The notes under the pieces were generated by a model, which saw nothing but the letters and a program-made list of their open reading frames with translations, ran no database searches and had not been told where the DNA came from. From UBA1774 sp045628925 (GTDB lineage Bacteria > Bacillota > Clostridia > Oscillospirales > Oscillospiraceae), in NCBI GenBank assembly GCA_045628925.1, contig JAZQQF010000141.1:1-8129 (forward strand): 8,129 nucleotides of DNA, read 5' to 3'. Numbering within the stretch: the first letter of the stretch is position 1; each line of letters begins with the position of its first letter. Below are positions 1-6,088 of the stretch, piece after piece. Both the position numbers and the translations under genes were made by a program.

Positions 1-462
1 GTTTGCGGCGGCTGCCATTCCGGCCCCGATTTCGACGGTCCCAACGTGGGCAAAGACGTGAAGGTGCATTATCGCGGCACGTTCAACGACGGTACGGAAT
101 TTGATTCTTCCTACAACCGCGGCGAGCCGCTGGCCTTCACCTGCGGCGCGGGCATGATGATCCCCGGCTTCGACAAGGCCGTTGCCACCATGGAGGTCGG
201 GCAGATCGTGAACGTTCACCTGATGCCTGAGGAAGCCTACGGCGAGGCCGATCCCCGGAATATCATGACCTTTGAGATCGCTAACCTCCCCGGCTCCGAG
301 GAGCTGGAAGCTGGCGAGAAGGTCTACCTCTCCGATTCCCTCGGCCGCCCTATTCCGGTGACGGTCACCGCCAGGGACGAGACCACCATCACGCTGGACG
401 CCAATCATGAGATGGCCGGCAAGGAGCTGAATTTCCAGATCGAGCTGGTCAGCGTCGAATAA
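1..462 (+). CDS. SlyD-like FKBP-type peptidyl-prolyl cis-trans isomerase (5' end outside window)
   Basis: Catalyses cis-trans isomerisation of prolyl bonds and acts as a folding chaperone in the cytoplasm. The frame is open from base 1 to the TAA at 460-462 (153 codons visible). The FKBP core begins near visible residue 20 (VKVHYRGTFNDGTEFDSS) and includes the IPGFDKAV and EEAYGE signatures. After ADPRNIM comes an insert-in-flap chaperone domain, and the DANHEMAGKEL motif closes the fold, as in SlyD. The GTG at 46 could be called as a start, but no purine-rich ribosome binding site precedes it and the frame stays open upstream, so I infer the true start lies left of the window. The upstream residues contain CGGCH, a possible metal-binding N-terminal extension; E. 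coli SlyD instead carries its metal-binding residues in a C-terminal tail. The gene converges on the minus-strand peptidase gene. Confidence 0.88.
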   Translation, partial: VCGGCHSGPDFDGPNVGKDVKVHYRGTFNDGTEFDSSYNRGEPLAFTCGAGMMIPGFDKAVATMEVGQIVNVHLMPEEAYGEADPRNIMTFEIANLPGSEELEAGEKVYLSDSLGRPIPVTVTARDETTITLDANHEMAGKELNFQIELVSVE

Positions 463-471
463 CAAACGAAA

Positions 472-488
472 CCGCTGCGGGGCAGCGG
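472..488 (+). other. Hairpin without T-tract just after the slyD-like gene
   Basis: CCGCTGC (472-478) pairs perfectly with GCAGCGG (482-488) around a GGG loop, ten bases after the stop codon. This is the position and shape of a factor-independent terminator, but AACGAGTATA follows instead of a T-run. A matching arm followed by TTTTT occurs at 742-756, which suggests this is the left part of a terminator separated from its T-tract by an insertion. Confidence 0.6.
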
Positions 489-518
489 AACGAGTATATA
501 AGGAAGTAAATCAAAACG

Positions 519-561
519 CCTGCCGAAAAGAGAGAAAATCTCTGATCGGCAGGTATTTTTT
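519..561 (+). terminator. Rho-independent terminator, possibly bidirectional
   Basis: CCTGCCGA (519-526) pairs with TCGGCAGG (546-553). An inner AGAGA/TCTCT stem (529-533 with 539-543) sits inside a symmetric two-base internal loop, and TATTTTTT follows at 554-561. This is a full intrinsic terminator 56 bases after the slyD-like stop. Read on the minus strand the stem is followed by CGTTTTGATTT, so it may also stop transcripts of the convergent peptidase gene. Confidence 0.85.
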
Positions 562-568
562 GTCTCGT

Positions 569-691
569 AATGAAGTTGCTGACGCGAATGAAGCCGCCCG
601 CTTCGCTCGTGAATGAAAACGGTGTTTCGCACCGAATGAAGCGAAGACGCCCTCATTTCCAATTCTTCATTCGCAGGGCGTCTTCATTTTC
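569..691. repeat. Cluster of GAATGAAG/CTTCATTC motifs (REP-like intergenic repeat)
   Basis: The octamer GAATGAAG occurs at 586-593 and 634-641. Close variants lie at 569-575 (AATGAAG) and 611-617 (GAATGAA). The reverse complement CTTCATTC is at 665-672, with the variant CTTCATTTTC at 682-691. The motifs are separated by short GC-rich stretches, some forming small hairpins such as GGTG/CACC around 621-632. The density is far above expectation and no coding frame explains it. It resembles palindromic intergenic repeats found between convergent genes. The family is not identified. Confidence 0.55.
643..685. repeat. Perfect 11-bp inverted repeat
   Basis: GAAGACGCCCT (643-653) is the exact reverse complement of AGGGCGTCTTC (675-685), with a 21-base loop holding one CTTCATTC motif. 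ATTTTC follows on the plus strand, so weak terminator activity is possible. The loop motif could instead pair with GAATGAAG at 634-641, so two mutually exclusive folds exist. Confidence 0.7.
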
Positions 692-740
692 GGCGCGTCC
701 GGAAACGCTTCAAAAAACATCCCGATCATCACGCGCCGAA
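689..740. repeat. Perfect 10-bp inverted repeat
   Basis: TTCGGCGCGT (689-698) is the reverse complement of ACGCGCCGAA (731-740), with a 32-base loop. No T-run follows immediately on either strand. It directly adjoins the previous inverted repeat and forms the right end of the candidate inserted segment. Confidence 0.6.
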
Positions 741-774
741 TCCCGCAGCGGTTTTTGATTTCAGTCCGTTCCGT

Positions 775-2817
775 TCAGATCTTCTGCTTTGCCGCTATGG
801 AAGGGTCGTCCTTCCGCAGATTCTTTGCGTTCTCCGGCGAGTTCGGCTTTGTCTGCGCCCGCACCGGTTCCGCCGCGTTGACGAAGGCGCGGTAAGCCCG
901 CTCGATCGCCGCGTTCTGTTTCTCCGGCGGCTGATCGACAAGGTCGGCGAGTGCGCCCATGGTCAGATCCTCAAAATAGCGTTTGAAGGTCTTGGTTTTC
1001 ATGATGCTCTCCACCATCCGGGCAGACTGCACCTGCGGCTCGAACAGCGTGTCCTTCTCCGGAACATTCGTGTGATCGTAAGCCTCCAGTATCGTTTTGT
1101 GCGCCATCAGATTCCCCAGCGTATAGCGAAGCGCATTCTCCGGATCGGCGACCGTCATATCCGTTTTCTTTTCGCCGATGCTGCCCGTGTCGAGAATGAC
1201 CTGACGCAGCTGGGCATAGTCCTCTTCGATCGCCGCCTGGATTTTCTGCCGAAGCGCGGTATCGGGCGTTTCTGCCGCCGGTTCCGCATCCTTCGGGGCC
1301 GCGGGCTCCTCCGTCTTCTGCGCCTGCGCCGGTTCGTTCTGTCCGGCCTCCGGCCCCTTCAGGACACGCTGAGCGACGGGCACCTCACTCGGCAGATAGA
1401 TCGCAGACGCATACTTTATGCTGCCGACAGCACAGAACGTTTCAAAGTTGCCGCCGGATTGATTCAGCGGGTCGGCGCCTTCGAGGGGATTGATCAGTTT
1501 TCTGTCCTGATATTTGGCAGTGGGAAACTCCGGGGGTATATTCGTGCATCTTCCCTCCGCGTCAAATTTCAGATCCTGCAGGAAGGTGAGAGACAGTTTC
1601 TCTCTTTTGACCACTGACATCAGGCTCACGGTAGTTTCCAGTGGCCTGGCCTTCCCGGGAATGGGGTTCTCATAACCGAGGGAGTCAAGAACCTTCAGCT
1701 GATCCCCCTCGATACCCACGATCGTTATAAAGTGGTTGCCGTTGCGAAGCGCAATGGGACTCCGATGCACAAGCAGTGCATCGAGTATGTTCTGCCTTGC
1801 GGTCTGATAGGCGTCGGCACGCTTTTGGGGCGTATTCAAACCCGTGAAGGCCACCTGACGCAGCGCCGTTCCGGGCAGCACTTTCCCGGTCAGATCCGCC
1901 AGTTCGTAGGGACTGTACACATCATCTCTGAGGACGCCCTTCACGCGTTCAACATCGGTTTCGCCGAACTCGTTCACACCCACAGCCGGCCGGAAGCCGC
2001 GCACCATGCGCTGATCGAGCCGGACGCCGCGGCTTTGCAGCAGCATGGCATAGGCGCAGCTCCAGCAGCCGTTACCGGTGCTCTGGTGCTGATAAAGGCC
2101 CTGATACCCATCCAGCCGGGCGCCGTTCTCCGTTTTCTCCGTCGGAAAGATCGGCACGCGTTCCTGCTCCAGGCTTTTTTGCTCCATTTCATCCAGATAG
2201 AAGCTGTTCTCGATGCGGGCTTCCAGATATGCTTTGTCGTGCCTGGTCAGCGTTCCCGCATTTTTCACATAATACGCCGCCAGATCGTTGCGGTCGCCCG
2301 TGAGACAGATTTCGTTATCCAGACTGCTGAACTCCTCACGCGGGAAAGACACTCCCAGCCGCAGCGCCCTTGCTTTCAGTTCTTCCAGCAGCTCATCCGC
2401 CTCCCGCTGCTGTTCCTCTGTCAGCTTCCAGTCCCGGGGCGGGACGATCTTTTTCGCGAATGGTCTCATCTCGAACTGGAGCTTTGCTGTTGCATCGCCG
2501 GAGAACACGCCGCACATCCGGAGCACATCCGGGTTCTTGACCACTCCGTCGGTCATCATTTCCGGAATATCTTTCGCCAGAGCATAGAACAGTCTCTGGC
2601 ATTTTGCCGAAAACCGATTAAACCCGGCTTCATCCGGCTCCCTGTCTCCCTCGGGTCCGAATATCTCATCATGCAGATTGGCAAGCTCCGCCATTTGATC
2701 TACTGTTCTCTCCAGTTTTCCCAATCCCGTGGTCTCGGGGATGACCAAAAGCTGCTGTCTCAGATTCGCACACAGGGAGCGCAGCCCCGTGCGGATAAAC
2801 GTACTTTCATGCGGCAT
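775..2817 (-). CDS. Large protein with a papain/C39-like cysteine peptidase domain
   Basis: 680 residues, ATG at 2815-2817 preceded by AGGAGG with 5-base spacing. Residues 1-235 are mostly helical and charged and match no family I recognise. The central domain (about 238-475) has papain-fold hallmarks: Gln245 six residues before Cys251 in the GCWSCAYAML motif, then His362 in GNHFITIVG and Asp378 in LDSLG. The His-Asp spacing of 16 suits C39-type peptidases. A Pro/Ala/Glu-rich linker (about 489-520) leads to a helical C-terminal region (521-650). I see no signal peptide, membrane segment or LPxTG anchor, so the protein is cytoplasmic or exported by another route. The substrate is unknown. A 169-aa Cys-rich gene lies upstream on the same strand with a 167-base gap. 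Processing of a partner protein, or an effector/toxin role, are possibilities only. The peptidase fold is fairly sure, the function is not. Confidence 0.75.
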   Translation of the reverse strand: MPHESTFIRTGLRSLCANLRQQLLVIPETTGLGKLERTVDQMAELANLHDEIFGPEGDREPDEAGFNRFSAKCQRLFYALAKDIPEMMTDGVVKNPDVLRMCGVFSGDATAKLQFEMRPFAKKIVPPRDWKLTEEQQREADELLEELKARALRLGVSFPREEFSSLDNEICLTGDRNDLAAYYVKNAGTLTRHDKAYLEARIENSFYLDEMEQKSLEQERVPIFPTEKTENGARLDGYQGLYQHQSTGNGCWSCAYAMLLQSRGVRLDQRMVRGFRPAVGVNEFGETDVERVKGVLRDDVYSPYELADLTGKVLPGTALRQVAFTGLNTPQKRADAYQTARQNILDALLVHRSPIALRNGNHFITIVGIEGDQLKVLDSLGYENPIPGKARPLETTVSLMSVVKREKLSLTFLQDLKFDAEGRCTNIPPEFPTAKYQDRKLINPLEGADPLNQSGGNFETFCAVGSIKYASAIYLPSEVPVAQRVLKGPEAGQNEPAQAQKTEEPAAPKDAEPAAETPDTALRQKIQAAIEEDYAQLRQVILDTGSIGEKKTDMTVADPENALRYTLGNLMAHKTILEAYDHTNVPEKDTLFEPQVQSARMVESIMKTKTFKRYFEDLTMGALADLVDQPPEKQNAAIERAYRAFVNAAEPVRAQTKPNSPENAKNLRKDDPSIAAKQKI

Positions 2818-2836
2818 TTTTTCCTCCTTTTCCCGC

Positions 2837-2882
2837 CGCTCCGCCGTCGGAGCGTAAGCGGACGCGAACAGCGCCGCGTCCG
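2837..2882 (-). other. Two tandem stem-loops in the leader of the peptidase gene
   Basis: CGCTCCG (2837-2843) pairs with CGGAGCG (2848-2854) around a CCGT loop, and CGGACGCG (2859-2866) pairs with CGCGTCCG (2875-2882). Both perfect stems lie in the 167-base gap, the first ending 8 bases from the AGGAGG ribosome binding site (2823-2828) of the peptidase gene. They could affect translation or act as mRNA stabilisers or processing signals. No known riboswitch pattern was recognised. Confidence 0.45.
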
Positions 2883-2952
2883 TCCTGTTTCGGGATCATC
2901 CTGTTTTCTGCTCCGGCATCCGTTGTGTGCCGGCCCTCATGATATGGAAAGG

Positions 2953-2980
2953 CGGCCCGGACGTGATTCCTGGCGGGCCG
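2953..2980 (-). terminator. Weak hairpin after the Cys-rich gene
   Basis: CGGCCCG (2953-2959) pairs with CGGGCCG (2974-2980) around a 14-base loop, starting 4 bases past the stop codon. On the minus strand CCTTTCC follows, which is a poor T-tract. It may stop some transcripts, leaving read-through into the peptidase gene. Confidence 0.3.
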
Positions 2981-2984
2981 TCGA

Positions 2985-3494
2985 TCACTTTTCTTCCTTC
3001 TTAGCGGAGAAATAGCCGCCGGGGGTGGGGCGAACGCCCTTGGCCAGCATATCGTCCCAATCGGGCTCGGGCAGAGGCTTGCCATTCTCGTCGCGCTGGA
3101 TGTGCAGCTCCACGTCCATCAGGTCAGCCAGATACAGCTCGGTCAGCTGCGCACGGAGGCAGGTGGGGAACTGCTTCAGGACCTTATGGAACACGATGCA
3201 CTTGCGGCACTGGCCGTAGAAGGGGCAGTGGGTGTTCCAGCAGTCGCACTTCATCTTGTCGGCCTGCGCGCCGTAACGCATGGCGTCGCGCATATCGCCG
3301 CGCATGACGCTGGGGCCGTTGAAGCGCCACTTGTTCTTGTCGGGCTGCTCCAGCCAGTTCTTGTCCGGCGTGCCTTCCGCCAGCTCCTTGGGGCTCTGCA
3401 TCTTCGGCATCGGGGGCATCTTGCTGGGATCGATCTTGCTGGGGTCAAACTTGCTGGGGTCGAACTTGCTGGGATCGAACTTGTTGTCGTCCAT
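2985..3494 (-). CDS. Cysteine-rich protein with N-terminal FDPSK tandem repeats, function unknown
   Basis: 169 residues. I chose the ATG at 3492-3494 because AAAGGA (3503-3508) sits 8 bases upstream; the ATG at 3501-3503 overlaps that site. The N-terminus has four tandem pentapeptides (FDPSK three times, then IDPSK), followed by a Pro/Met/Lys-rich stretch, so it is probably unstructured. The middle holds a compact cysteine cluster: Cys83, 85, 90, 96 and 99 (CDC, THCPFYGQC, RKC), then IVFHK and Cys112 in FPTCLR. Short Clostridia proteins with a similar C..C..HG.C..C..yH..LP.CLR pattern are familiar to me, but I know no function for them. The cluster suggests zinc or iron-sulfur binding. The C-terminus is acidic then basic, ending KKEEK. 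No signal peptide or membrane segment is seen. It is first in a possible two-gene unit with the peptidase gene. Confidence 0.82.
   Translation of the reverse strand: MDDNKFDPSKFDPSKFDPSKIDPSKMPPMPKMQSPKELAEGTPDKNWLEQPDKNKWRFNGPSVMRGDMRDAMRYGAQADKMKCDCWNTHCPFYGQCRKCIVFHKVLKQFPTCLRAQLTELYLADLMDVELHIQRDENGKPLPEPDWDDMLAKGVRPTPGGYFSAKKEEK
3423..3482 (-). repeat. Four 15-bp tandem repeats inside the Cys-rich gene
   Basis: Four 15-base units at 3423-3437, 3438-3452, 3453-3467 and 3468-3482 differ at only a few positions, mostly silent (ATC/GTC, GAT/GAA/AAA on the plus strand). They encode the FDPSK/IDPSK pentapeptides. Units this similar can expand or contract by replication slippage without breaking the frame. 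Confidence 0.9.
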
Positions 3495-3546
3495 TTTTAG
3501 CATCCTTTCTGTATATCGCCGTTGTTTTGTTTTTCTTTTTCAGTTC

Positions 3547-3575
3547 TTTTTACCACAATTCTTCATATTTTGCAA
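3547..3575 (-). promoter_or_regulatory. Probable promoter of the Cys-rich gene
   Basis: On the minus strand TTGCAA (-35, bases 3570-3575) is followed by a 17-base spacer and TAAAAA (-10, bases 3547-3552), with TG one base upstream of the -10 (TGG) as in extended -10 promoters. The expected start near 3540 would give a leader of about 45 bases before the ATG. The surrounding sequence is AT-rich, unlike the neighbouring genes. Confidence 0.5.
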
Positions 3576-3717
3576 GCTAAATTCGCAGATGATTTGCGTT
3601 TTCCCGAAATTTCTGCGTTTCGCGCTCCGGAATTGCATGATTTTGGTAATTATCCGGGTTTTTCGGTCTTTTCCCGAAAACATCCGCAGAAAACAGCGCC
3701 GTCCGCATTTTTTAGTC

Positions 3718-3745
3718 TTGTGATTTTTCCCGCAGATGTTATACT
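3718..3745 (+). promoter_or_regulatory. Promoter of the HD-GYP gene
   Basis: TTGTGA (3718-3723), a 16-base spacer and TATACT (3740-3745), with an extended -10 TG at 3737-3738. The start would fall at about 3752, only some 18 bases before the coding region, so the leader would consist of little more than the ribosome binding site. The -10 hexamer is one base from consensus, making this the best promoter in the window. Confidence 0.65.
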
Positions 3746-3753
3746 GAATCATA

Positions 3754-3773
3754 AGAGGAATCGATCTATGTGA
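3754..3773 (+). promoter_or_regulatory. Ribosome binding site with an AUGUGA start-stop overlapping the GUG start
   Basis: AGAGGA (3754-3759) lies 8 bases before an ATG at 3768-3770, but that ATG is followed at once by TGA (3771-3773). The long frame starts at the GTG at 3770-3772, which shares a base with the ATG. Ribosomes placed at the better start would stop after one codon, which may dampen translation or feed reinitiation at the GUG. Confidence 0.5.
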
Positions 3774-6052
3774 GTGTGGTGGATCAGATGATACGTTTTC
3801 TGGCAAAGCTGCGGGATCTTGCCTGCTACTGCGGGCTTTCCAAAGAAGAATACCGCTCGATCAAGAAAGAAGCCTACGTCAGCAACTTTCAGGTATGGAA
3901 GCATCTCCACGTGCTGCTCTTTCTCGGCTATGCCGTCATGATGGCGGCATTCAGTATGCAGGACGGGGGATCGCCATACGCGTATGTTCAGCTGGGCATG
4001 ATGACCTATCTGGCCGTCGTCAGCATCCTGTTCTACTCTGCTTTCCGAAAACCGGATGCGCTGTTCCCCCAGTTCGTCATCTACCTGACCATGATCCTGC
4101 TCCTGCTGGCTGCGATGCTGATCTCCGTTCTGGAGCCGGGATCCCGCTCCGTCACGTTCATCGTGCTGCTGGTCATGCTGCCCATGTTCATGATCGACAA
4201 GCCGTATTACATGGCGATCCTGCTCTCCGGCGCAGTTGTCGTCTACCTGCTGGTGACCTATCCTGTCCTTTCGCCGAAGGACTTTCGCTATGACTCGTAT
4301 TTCACGGTCTTCTACGGGGTCTTCGGCATCATTGTCAACGCCTTTTATAATTATCTCCGCATCCGCGAATTTCAGCTGCGGCAGCGGGAGCTGAATTATA
4401 TCGCGGAGGAGCAGAAATCCAGCGAGGAGACCGGCAGGCTGAACACGGCGCTGAAAAAGATGAGTGAAAGCGCGTTGGAGCTGCTGGGCGACGTGGTGGA
4501 GGGCCGGGACGCGGAGAGCGGCGAGCACATCCACCGGGTGAAGGGCTATACCTACCTGCTCGCCACGCAGGTCATGCACGACCTGCCCGAATACAAGCTG
4601 GACCCCTATACCGTGGACCTGATCGCTTTCACCTCCGCCCTGCACGACGTGGGCAAGATCTCCATCGCGGACGCCATTCTCTGCAAACCAGGCAAGCTGA
4701 CGGACGATGAATTTGAGGCCATGAAGACCCACTGCGAAAAGGGCTGCGCCATCATCGCCAAGATGGCTGACCGGTGGAGTCCGGAATATCTGGAAATGGG
4801 CATGACCATCTGTATGAACCACCATGAGAAGTGGGATGGGCGGGGTTATCCCCGCGGGCTCAAGGGGGACGAGATCCCCATCGCCGCGCAGATCGTTTCC
4901 ATCGCGGATATCTACGACGCGCTCACCACCAAGCGTGTCTATAAGGATGCGTATTCACACGACAGGGCCTATCGCATGATCCTCGACGGAGAGTGCGGCG
5001 CTTTTTCCGAAAAGCTGCTGGGCTGCTTCCGTCGGTGCCACGAGCAGTTCAAGGCCCATGCGCGCAATCCGATGGAGCTGCAGCTGCAGGACCGGGACTA
5101 TGAGCTGGTATCCCTCGCAAATCCGGAGGAGAGCTTCGTCATCGGTCTGCATGACGGTGACCGCACCCTGCGGGAAAAGCTCCGGCTGGATGAGGAGCTG
5201 AGCGTGATGGAAAGCCTGAGCGAGACCTTCTGCTATGTGTGCTATGTGAATATGCGCACAAATGAGGTCATCCGTTTCAAGGCGGACAAGCAGTTCACCC
5301 GCATTCTGGACAGCTACGGCAGCGCAATGGCGTCCCACGAGCGGTTTGACAAGCTGCTCAATTCCATCATCGTCTCCGAGGATTACGATGCTTTCCGGGC
5401 GGCGACCGAACGGACAAAGGCCACCGCGCAGCTGCGGGAAAGCGGCCATCTGACCACGGACTTCCGCATCCGTCTGGAGGACGGTGTGCATTACTGCCGG
5501 ATGCGTCTCTCGTTGGATCCCAAGCATCCGGACGCGGTGATCGTGGGCATCTCCAAGCGGGACGAGGAACACCGCATGGAAACGGAGTATCTGGAACTGC
5601 AGCACGAGCTGGAGATCGCCCGCCGGGAAATGGAAAACCGGGAAAAGCTGGCGGACCGGCTGGCTGTGATCGACTGCATCAGCAGCGAGTATGACTACGT
5701 CTGCTCCCTGAACGCGGACACGATGCACGTGGTCGTCTACCGGGCGGAAGCGTGGATCCGGGATATGTTCAAGAATCTGGAGGATATCATCGTCTCGCCC
5801 GAGGTGCGGAACAGCACGCTGCAGGGCATCATCCACCCGGATGATTTCGAGCAGTTCCAGCAGGCCTCCCGCCATGAGATGGTGCTGAAGGGGCTGGCAG
5901 CCTCCGGAAGCTACAGCGTCAACTACCGCGCCTATAAATACGGGCAGCTGGTGCATTACCAGACCCGCTACACACTGGATCAAAAGGATCCCAAGCGTAT
6001 CATCATCGGTCTGCGCTCCACCGGCATCGTGCAGGGCTCCGACCCCCGCTGA
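3770..6052 (+). CDS. Membrane HD-GYP cyclic-di-GMP phosphodiesterase with C-terminal tandem PAS-like domains
   Basis: Predicted to hydrolyse cyclic-di-GMP at the inner face of the membrane. Of 760 residues, 1-45 are cytosolic, then six hydrophobic segments (about 46-62, 71-92, 98-121, 127-142, 145-166, 176-196). A coiled coil (197-232) leads into the HD-GYP domain (about 235-427). Its metal and signature residues are all present: His253, His292-Asp293 with Gly295-Lys296, His321, His351-His352, Asp356 with the GYP triplet 359-361, and Asp380, so catalysis should be intact. After it come two similar PAS-like regions (about 483-596 and 637-752) joined by a charged coiled coil (597-632). Sensors after the catalytic domain are less usual than before it. 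The start is the GTG at 3770; an ATG at 3788 would sit too far from the ribosome binding site. The flavoenzyme gene follows after 85 bases. Domain assignment is sure, the signal sensed is unknown. Confidence 0.92.
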   Translation: MSVVDQMIRFLAKLRDLACYCGLSKEEYRSIKKEAYVSNFQVWKHLHVLLFLGYAVMMAAFSMQDGGSPYAYVQLGMMTYLAVVSILFYSAFRKPDALFPQFVIYLTMILLLLAAMLISVLEPGSRSVTFIVLLVMLPMFMIDKPYYMAILLSGAVVVYLLVTYPVLSPKDFRYDSYFTVFYGVFGIIVNAFYNYLRIREFQLRQRELNYIAEEQKSSEETGRLNTALKKMSESALELLGDVVEGRDAESGEHIHRVKGYTYLLATQVMHDLPEYKLDPYTVDLIAFTSALHDVGKISIADAILCKPGKLTDDEFEAMKTHCEKGCAIIAKMADRWSPEYLEMGMTICMNHHEKWDGRGYPRGLKGDEIPIAAQIVSIADIYDALTTKRVYKDAYSHDRAYRMILDGECGAFSEKLLGCFRRCHEQFKAHARNPMELQLQDRDYELVSLANPEESFVIGLHDGDRTLREKLRLDEELSVMESLSETFCYVCYVNMRTNEVIRFKADKQFTRILDSYGSAMASHERFDKLLNSIIVSEDYDAFRAATERTKATAQLRESGHLTTDFRIRLEDGVHYCRMRLSLDPKHPDAVIVGISKRDEEHRMETEYLELQHELEIARREMENREKLADRLAVIDCISSEYDYVCSLNADTMHVVVYRAEAWIRDMFKNLEDIIVSPEVRNSTLQGIIHPDDFEQFQQASRHEMVLKGLAASGSYSVNYRAYKYGQLVHYQTRYTLDQKDPKRIIIGLRSTGIVQGSDPR

Positions 6053-6056
6053 ACGT

Positions 6057-6088
6057 GCCGCGTACCGTCCCTCCCGCCGATACGCGGC
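6057..6088 (+). other. Intercistronic hairpin between the HD-GYP and flavoenzyme genes
   Basis: GCCGCGTA (6057-6064) pairs with TACGCGGC (6081-6088) around a 16-base loop, starting 4 bases after the HD-GYP stop. GACGGTTCC follows, not a T-run, so a complete terminator is unlikely. It could mark the mRNA end by processing or reduce read-through. No separate promoter is obvious in the 85-base gap, so co-transcription is likely but unproven. Confidence 0.45.

Larger units (their letters stand above)
489..751. other. Candidate inserted segment (non-coding) flanked by 7-bp direct repeats GCAGCGG
   Basis: GCAGCGG occurs at 482-488 and again at 745-751. Joining the sequence left of the first copy to the sequence right of the second would restore a perfect stem (CCGCTGC, GGG loop, GCAGCGG) followed directly by TTTTTG. 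The segment holds the terminator at 519-561 and the GAATGAAG motif cluster, and no convincing gene. Its ends (AACGAGTATA and GCCGAATCCC) show no terminal inverted repeats. I infer a small non-autonomous insertion or a duplication inside the terminator. The 7-bp repeat could also derive from the palindromic nature of terminators. Confidence 0.35.

Noticed and set aside
469..754. MITE bounded by the 13-base inverted match as terminal inverted repeats
   Set aside because: No target duplication flanks this pair (CG on the left, TT on the right); the split-terminator reading with a 7-base direct repeat explains the same match better.
570..758. Small open frames on both strands in the 463-774 intergenic region
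   Set aside because: They run through the repeated GAATGAAG motifs and hairpins, have no ribosome binding site, and give low-complexity products.
1732..3015. 427-codon open frame on the plus strand opposite the peptidase gene
   Set aside because: It is antisense to the 680-codon frame, which has a good ribosome binding site and conserved peptidase motifs; the plus-strand product has no recognisable domain and a biased His/Arg/Gln composition typical of GC-rich shadow frames.
3423..3482. CRISPR-like array
   Set aside because: The 15-base units are directly adjacent without spacers, in frame, and encode a pentapeptide repeat.
3501..3503. Upstream ATG as the start of the Cys-rich gene
   Set aside because: It overlaps the AAAGGA ribosome binding site, whereas the ATG at 3492-3494 is spaced by 8 bases.
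3749..4825. 358-codon minus-strand frame, and a similar one at 4955-5983
   Set aside because: Both lie opposite the HD-GYP gene, are rich in His, Gln and Asp in mirror-image fashion, and lack convincing ribosome binding sites and domains.
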